64,000 nucleotides of DNA, taken from positions 476,201-540,200 of the forward strand of contig NW_019774659.1 of NCBI RefSeq assembly GCF_001039355.2. Reading direction: 5' to 3'. The notes under the pieces are model-generated. The model searched no databases, was not told where the DNA came from, and worked only from the letters and a program-made list of their open reading frames with translations. How positions within the stretch are numbered: the stretch's first letter is position 1; the number at the start of each line of letters is the position of its first letter. Both the position numbers and the translations under genes were made by a program. Shown here piece by piece: positions 58,028 to 64,000 of this stretch. This DNA is from Lingula anatina (taxonomy: Eukaryota; Brachiopoda; Lingulata; Lingulida; Lingulidae).

Positions 58028-58160
58028 CTTGGTTCGCTATGTTGCGCACGTGCGCAAGTGTCTCGATTCCATGGCCCCGTATCTCGAAATAGAATCGGTT
58101 ATGGAATCGAGACACTAACCCTCGTGCGCAACATAGCGAACCTTTCGAGATACGGAGCCC
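58028..58160. repeat. Nested palindrome
   Basis: TTCGCTATGTTGCGCACG (58033) pairs with CGTGCGCAACATAGCGAA (58123), and TGTCTCGATTCCAT (58059) with ATGGAATCGAGACA (58101), both exact. A third pair, CCCCGTATCTCGAAA against TTTCGAGATACGGAG, overlaps the second arm. The TCTCGAAA/TTTCGAGA ends recall family R2. Confidence 0.85.
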
Positions 58161-58267
58161 AGGACTTGTTTCTTTTCCCTATGAAAACCATTGCGTTGAA
58201 CACAGCACTGAACCCCCTATCCCATACACCTACTACCAGGACTCTGCAGCTGCACATTTCTGTCGCG

Positions 58268-58496
58268 CCTTGTGCAAACAGCGCGTGCTGAAGAGTGCAG
58301 CTATACTCATACTCGATATGGTGAATCAAACTGCCAAGAACAAAAATTATTAGCGGTGAGCCATTATTATTTTTTTTTTAATTTCATGTATGTCCCGTCA
58401 ACTCCAATCCATCAGGAAAACCAATGAGTAGGAAATTGCAAATTTTTTCCAGAGTTAGTTTGTATCCATCTCTCAAATACATCCTTTTAACCCAAC
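58268..58496. repeat. Dispersed repeat R4, copy B
   Basis: Second copy of 52184-52400, with extra T-runs. It lies between the two copies of R5. Confidence 0.8.
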
Positions 58497-58678
58497 TGTT
58501 GAATATATGAAAGAAGAGTTGAAAGTTTTTTTTTTTTTTTTTTTTTTTTGATTATGCAAAAGATGCACGAAGGAAAAACAAGTGACCGCGTGATCAGTAC
58601 CGAGAGAAACGAGTATTAAAGACACCTGCATAAGAAAGTAAAGAGAATCTCGGTGCACGAATGCGGAGGGCATAGTAC

Positions 58679-58901
58679 GTTGCAAGGTATACCCTTAGAG
58701 CTCATTCCCATTGGAACTATCTGTATACGTAGACTGATACAACTGCGACGAGACTCTTGCTGAATGCAATCATTTTAACGGTTTAACAGTCCTTCTGGCA
58801 TCGAGTAGAAAACGGAAAACGAATACCTAGGAAACAAGAGAAGGCGTGTTATTCTGTTAAACCCACTGTTTTCAGCTATAGGCCCCGCGGAGTAAGATCT
58901 A
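58679..58901. repeat. Young interspersed repeat R5, copy B
   Basis: Matches 57590-57811 at all but about two positions. TACGT on both sides may be its target duplication. The different length from copy A's flank would suit LINE-driven (SINE-like) insertion, but no A or B box was seen. Confidence 0.8.
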
Positions 58902-59317
58902 CGTAGACCGATAGTTTTAATGGGAATGAGAGCTGATGAGATGGATTCGGGGTCTTAATAGTAAATATAAACCGACGGAGGCAAAATATATCTTCAGACA
59001 GTCGCTGATTGCCAAGGCATATTCTTTTACTATATTTATTCAGTCGCTGGTTCGAATACAATTTAAATGCCATGTCTTGCAGACGTGATACTTTTTTGTT
59101 ATTTGGGTATGCTTATATATCCACAGTCGTTGAGGAAACAACAGTCATAATATCCAACTTTGGGAGATAGCCAAACCAGTAAACTGTATACCTAACCGGT
59201 TCTTTCATAAGATTTTTACGGACAACAAAAAATAACATCGATATTTCTAAAAAAAAGTGAGCGAATCTTTGAACTATTTTTCTATATCCATTAGGTAGTC
59301 GAGTCAGTAAAAAGACG

Positions 59318-59465
59318 ATGGATGGCACCTTTTTCACTGACAATACAACGTTGTGTACAGTTTGTCACGGTGCAAAGAATAATGGCAGTGCATTGTTTGG
59401 AGCACTCGAAGACAAGCTGTCTGACAGAGAACACCTTGCCACTGGAATATTCTTGCTTTTATCAG
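59318..59465 (+). CDS. Possible first exon of a zinc-binding (ZAD-like) protein
   Basis: ATG at 59318 opens MDGTFFTDNTTLCTVCHGAK, NNGSALFGALEDKLSDREH, LATGIFLLLSG and ends at a GTAAAA donor (59466) in phase 1. A C-x2-C near the N-terminus, SALFG and an acidic helix resemble the start of zinc-finger-associated (ZAD-type) domains of C2H2 proteins. The downstream exons with the second Cys pair are not found in the window, so the gene may continue beyond, or be a remnant. Confidence 0.35.
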
Positions 59466-60560
59466 GTAAAATTTATCTGTTAAATATATATTTTGTGGAT
59501 TAACAATATACAGTGTGCATGTGTGGCATTCGACATCCTTTTAATTTGTTAATATATGTTTGAAGTTGGCTACTTTATGGTCATCTTGACTAAGGTGGAT
59601 TGAATTTGAAAACTTATAAACAGTGGTGTAAATACGCCTATATAAAATACAGTCGTACTGGGGCAGCGTGGAGTTTCTCGATAGGTTAGAGAAAAAAAAA
59701 TAAACCGAACTGTATATAACTAGCAAACAGCACTATACATGTAGTCGAGAAAAAATACGCTGACCATACCACGTATTAAACGCGTTGATAAACAACTAAC
59801 AGTTCTTGCAAATAACGAAGATTGAGGTATGAAAGCAAGAAACGTTTCCGCCCTGTCACGAATCTTCAGCAGGGAAGTGAGGTATATCAGTAGCTGGCAT
59901 CTCTTCAAACTTTCCACCTGTAAGATCTTTAAAATCAATATAAGTACAAAATGTAAACAAAAAGTGAATTTACTCAACGAACATATGACGTATCAAAAGA
60001 TGAATAGTGTTTATATTCGTTTAAAGTATCAGGTATCAGGAAATATCTACATGAGTATTCACATACAAGGTTTCTATTCACCGAATGAATTTAGCATACA
60101 ATCTTATGTATAGGTAGCACAGTTGACAAATCTACAACCAGTTCAAATTATTTCCTATAATAAATCAATATTTCCCTTTGTCTTACGTGTCTTACGAATA
60201 CAGATTCCTATCAGCCTAACCGGAGGAAAAAAACACAACTGCTGAACTTCCATTGTATCATTCTGGAAAAGACTAACCTTGCATGTTTTAAAAACAAATG
60301 TCAGTAACAGTGAAATTTGAGAGCATCTTTTAAATTTTTCATAACGGTTTAATGACGTCATAACTAGGATGGACTCTACATACAAATCATATTTCTATCC
60401 AATTAAAATATGACTTACACGCTCTTCGATCTCCGATTATAATCTTCGGCCTCCCTACCTCGCCAGGGGCGAAACCTCGGTCGAGTTCCTTTCTCACTAG
60501 CTCACTTAAACCCCCTTTACACCGGACGGCGTCCTTTCTGCGTCCCGCAGTACGGTCCCG
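59466..60560. other. No gene seen
   Basis: AT-rich region downstream of the possible zinc-binding exon. A plus-strand open frame at 59829-60113 has no recognisable motif. Confidence 0.4.
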
Positions 60561-60566
60561 TCTGAG

Positions 60567-60569
<3 letters not shown>

Positions 60570-60660
<91 letters not shown>

Positions 60661-60855
60661 GCCTGTCAGACACAACTGGCTGTTTTTGTCGGACATATCT
60701 AGCCTGTCGGACACATCTGGCTCTTTTTTGTCGGACATATCTGGCCTTCTCTGGTCGTAGGACATATCTGGCCTGTCGGACACATCTGGCTCTTTTTTGA
60801 CGGACATATCTGGACTTCTCTGGTCGTAGGACATATCTGGCCTGTCAGACATATC
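60570..60855. repeat. A-tract, (TA)n and 69-bp minisatellite
   Basis: About 30 A, then about 27 TA units, then 2.5 copies of a 69-bp unit built on GGACATATCTGGCCTGTCGG. Because 69 is a multiple of 3 the reverse strand stays open (repeating DMSYDQR, KKEPDVS), but nothing else supports a gene. Confidence 0.88.
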
Positions 60856-61533
60856 GGGGGACGTAGACGTGCGAAATTGTACGGAATCTTACGGATTTAA
60901 GGTCCTCGTAGCCTCTACGGTTTTGTCAAGCTGAAACTTTTGACAAACTTTTAAAATCGTACACCCGTAGAAAGTAGCAATATTGAGATGACATTGCGTG
61001 ATTCCCGCAAGGACATTGTGCAGTAGACTTGCGGTGATCGTGCTACAATGCAGGGCCATCCTGCAACACGGAGTTGTCAAAACTGATAAACCTAGATTAC
61101 ATTTGTTACGGGCGCCACACGATAAAAGCGTATACGATTTGTCGTACGATTTTGTTTTGACATCATAAGCAGCTACGGGCGTCGGAGAATATGTTTATAT
61201 TATGTGCAAGTGCCCTGCCATTTCTCCAGCATGACATTAAGGTCACGTAAAAAGAATAGGTTTTTTGGTTGAAATGTGATCGTATGGAGCCCTTTCAATC
61301 TCAGTGTTTATACTGTGCGGCTTCAAGATCCACAGGTTGTGGGTGCAACCCCCTACGACTTACCTTACCCTTGTGGCCAGAATAAGAAAAATCGCAATTT
61401 ATGCAAGCGAATTACACCAAGGAGTTGTACAACTCCTTGATTACATTAACCTTTAAACATATTAATTATGCTTATGCCTCCTTAACCACCAAAGAAAGAA
61501 AGAGCCAACAAACGGGTTCAGCCATTTTCACGA

Positions 61534-62690
61534 TCACCGCATAGCCTTGGCTGGGTAACTTTTCTTTGACAGTCTGATCGTATGTTTTGTGAAATCTATA
61601 ATCGTTCTGTTTTCTCGCAAGAAACCATTCCCAATTATCATATCAAACCCAATATTATCAGCTGTTTGCACTAACGTGTTAATAGAATTGTATCCATTGA
61701 GGAAACGCAAATCTACCAACACTTGTCTTTTCAATGTGATTTTTTGTATTATTTGCAGCAACAGCTGTGGTTTTTGTAGATGTTATGATGAGTAGTGATT
61801 TTAGAGTATCATGTTTCCGTAATGGTTCAGTATTCACAGTATTGTAACATATGGCCCTGTATCTATCAAAGCATTAATTTTGATTCCATTGATGAACAAC
61901 TCTACATTTTTTTTTCCTAATTGTATTCCCCTTTCACATATGCCATAATCGAACTGGTGCCCCTAGGGATATTTCAGCAAAATCACCCCGCTCTTTGCCA
62001 ATTTGTGATTTTTTTCCCTTTGTGTTACGATTCCCTTTGTGAAAAGTTTGATTTCTATGAGTATTTTGCTGTTGGAAATTTGAAAATATTTACAAACATT
62101 CTGTACATTTAAAACATCGGGGACCCCTTATGGCCTGTTTTTGACGCCGGCACGCAGCGCTCGCGTGACCGTTCACTGCGACAATAAGAACAAAGGGTGT
62201 TGCTGCATAGTATTGTTTTCCTACTTGCTTGTGTCTGATATCACGGCGAAAATCAGCAGTTTGTTTCTTCTTGCTCTTCTACCCTTCTCTGTGAACTATT
62301 TTTTCAATATCAGAGAGAGATAGAGAGAGAGAGATGTTACGATCACGAACTTGTTGTTCTGGCGTATTTCTCTGCTTCTTGTAAATTAGAAGGGCTTTGC
62401 GCGATAACAAAACGTTTTGTTTCTTTCAATAGTTCTCTTACAAAATAAGCTAGTCTGTCGTCCACCTTCTGCGTTACTGAGAAAATTGCAGTAATTTTCA
62501 AACCTTGTGGGCCATAATCGCACGTTTTCTGTGGAAAGACCAAATAATGTATCGATGTTTGGACCGGCGGAAAATGAAGTTGGTTTTTCAATTAATTGTG
62601 TAAGTTGCTTCTGTACTGTGTGTATAAGGGGGTCACCCTTACCTAAAGCATCCAATTTCGTATGTTTATCTTCTAATTGCATGGTTGTAA
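61534..62690 (-). pseudogene. LTR-retroelement gag and protease remnant
   Basis: Minus strand. From about 62682 a gag-like helical region (FENYCNFLS, then DDRLAYFVRELLKE and KRFVIAQSPSNLQEAEKYAR), a basic segment with a partial CCHC knuckle near 62100, then a retropepsin: the active-site ALIDTG near 61865 and the C-terminal IIGNGFLRENRTIIDF at about 61640. Frames are interrupted by stops between these parts. The layout matches a Ty3/Gypsy-type gag-protease. No integrase or LTR was found. It runs opposite to the pol remnant at 55070, so it is probably a different insertion. Confidence 0.8.
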
Positions 62691-62699
62691 ATATCTAAA

Positions 62700-64000
62700 A
62701 AAAATCATAAGGTTCCTTCTTACCTTGCATTTCTTTTGTTTGTCCCGCTGGCATCTTCTTTTCGGATATAATACGCTCGCTTCTGGATGTCTGTCTGCTG
62801 ACTAGTCCTTCTCCATCTGACATTATTCATATCAAATGTCTCTGTTTTCCTTCCGCATCCTGCACCATTTATGTGACAACGTTGTTTTCTTTATCTTCTG
62901 CAGTACATACAACTCTTTTATATTCTTTCGTGTTATGTATTAACTACTTTCCAGTAGGTTCCCGTTTGTATCTCTACCTCATGCAATCTTCAGCGGCCTT
63001 CTCTCCGTTTACATTATACGCAGTTGTATAAGTATCATAAGAAAACGTCAATCAACTCAGTTACTCTACAAAACACTCCCGCTCCTTATTAGCTTGTGGC
63101 TGTCAATAGACTGTACTAACATTACATTTCGATGGGAACAAGCCCTTATTACCCGTATTTCTTTCGGAGCATATGAACTTCCATCCACGGGTTCGAAGGC
63201 TGAATAAAAAAGGTGCATGCAGTTTCGCAATTGTTCGATCTTTTAAAAGGTAGCTTGCTTCTCCATTCCGCTATTCATATCTGTTTACTTCAATTGTTAC
63301 CCCCGGCAAGTAGGTTGTGTTTTCATCTCCGTTAGTTTATTTATCTGTTTCTACCAGCCTAACTCAGTGAGATGTGGATGGGATTTGCCGAAACTTTCAG
63401 GATATGTCAGAAATAGGCTAACCTGAGGTGATTGATAATTATCGGTTATTTATCAGTTAACTTGTTGTCTGTCTGTCTTATGCGAAACATTATGCGAAAA
63501 GTTGTTGAAGGATTTTGCTGATACACCTTTAACTGTCTTGATTGAGCCTAGTAGCAAACGTTTGAGGTTTTGGAGATGATCCATCAATTGATAAATTGGT
63601 TAATTAAAATGTATGTTTGTCTTCTAGCTACATTCTACAAATAGTTATGGAGGGATTCTGAAGAAACATTTAGTATATGTCGGAATTGGGCTATATTAGG
63701 GTGATGAATAAGTAATTCATTAATAAGTGAGATAATAAATCAGTCAATTTTAATTAATTAATTAAAGTTGTCCAATCAATTAATCAGTTAATGAATTATC
63801 TTTTCAGTTCAGTTCCAACGACAAGCTACGTGTGAATTCGATGTGTAACGCCAACTAATTATGCAGTTGCAAAGTAATATACTAACAATACACGGAACAA
63901 TCATTCACTGATGGTAACTCGAGCTCCGGACTGGACAGATCATGTTCTTGTGAGAAGTTATGTGTAGCTTCGGTTTGCTAAGTGTCAGATAAAGGCATTG
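62700..64000. other. No gene seen; weak degenerate repeats
   Basis: Between about 63370 and 63720, blocks such as GAAGGATTTTGCTGATACA and GGAGGGATTCTGAAGAAACA, each near an AATTGG/TTAATTA stretch, recur as diverged copies. No coding sequence was recognised. Confidence 0.4.

Noticed and set aside
57590-58901. LTR pair of a small retroelement
   Set aside because: The repeats do not start TG or end CA, no primer-binding site or polypurine tract is evident, and each copy seems to have its own flanking duplication.
59354-59371. CTVCH as a c-type cytochrome haem site
   Set aside because: CxxCH fits by chance; no downstream axial Met, no signal sequence and the exon context looks like a zinc-binding N-terminus.
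60517-60852. 111-codon minus-strand open frame with DMSYDQR repeats
   Set aside because: Open only because the 69-bp minisatellite unit is a multiple of three; the rest is (TA)n and poly-A translation.

Overview
This is a gene-poor, AT-rich, intron-containing animal nuclear window. The protein-coding genes have clear animal homologues. The transposon mix (RTE-like LINEs, Tc1, DIRS/Ngaro tyrosine-recombinase elements, an ISL2EU-like element, many foldback MITEs) points to an aquatic invertebrate, such as a mollusc, brachiopod, hemichordate or lancelet. The sequence alone does not settle the phylum. One 153-base gap and several single n's sit beside duplicated blocks, so some duplications may be assembly artefacts.

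Four host genes can be rebuilt exon by exon, because splice sites and phases agree. (1) 5958-8618 (-): a 347-residue YitH/HolE-like double-GNAT acetyltransferase in 3 exons; its terminal exon is duplicated 2.3 kb downstream. (2) 29528-30540 (+): a 203-residue EF-hand protein with a signal peptide, in 2 exons. (3) 33190-42185 (-): a complete 469-residue CYP20A1-type cytochrome P450 in 12 exons, with one 65-bp exon duplicated. (4) 46293-51527 (+): the WD40 nucleoporin Aladin (AAAS), 12 exons seen, N-terminal exons not found. CYP20A1 and AAAS are divergent, and the interval between them is filled by large inverted-repeat elements. Weaker gene pieces are a netrin/TIMP-like terminal exon at 28363-28505 (-), with a truncated copy at 32187-32259, and a possible zinc-binding first exon at 59318-59465 (+).

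Mobile DNA: 1.7-7.0 kb is a tandem duplication carrying RTE LINE pieces. 9.7-12.7 kb is a foldback element with about 14 internal subunits, each holding a YY1-like motif. 13.0-14.65 kb is a dead Tc1 element. 17.7-26.35 kb is a nested complex: two tandem DIRS/Ngaro-like elements, a LINE inserted in the first, an ISL2EU-like element between them and a Harbinger-like MITE in the second. 39.6-41.3 kb and 43.9-46.1 kb hold hAT-like and other large MITEs. 55-57.4 kb and 61.5-62.7 kb hold decayed LTR-retroelement and THAP fragments. Many of these elements have recognisable ends and target-site duplications. No CRISPR array, operon, tRNA, rRNA or prokaryotic gene was seen.

The most unusual structures are the palindromic YY1-motif array, the duplicated last exon of the acetyltransferase, the triplicated exon end with 5' splice site in AAAS, and the duplicated NTR-like coding end whose copies differ mainly at silent positions.
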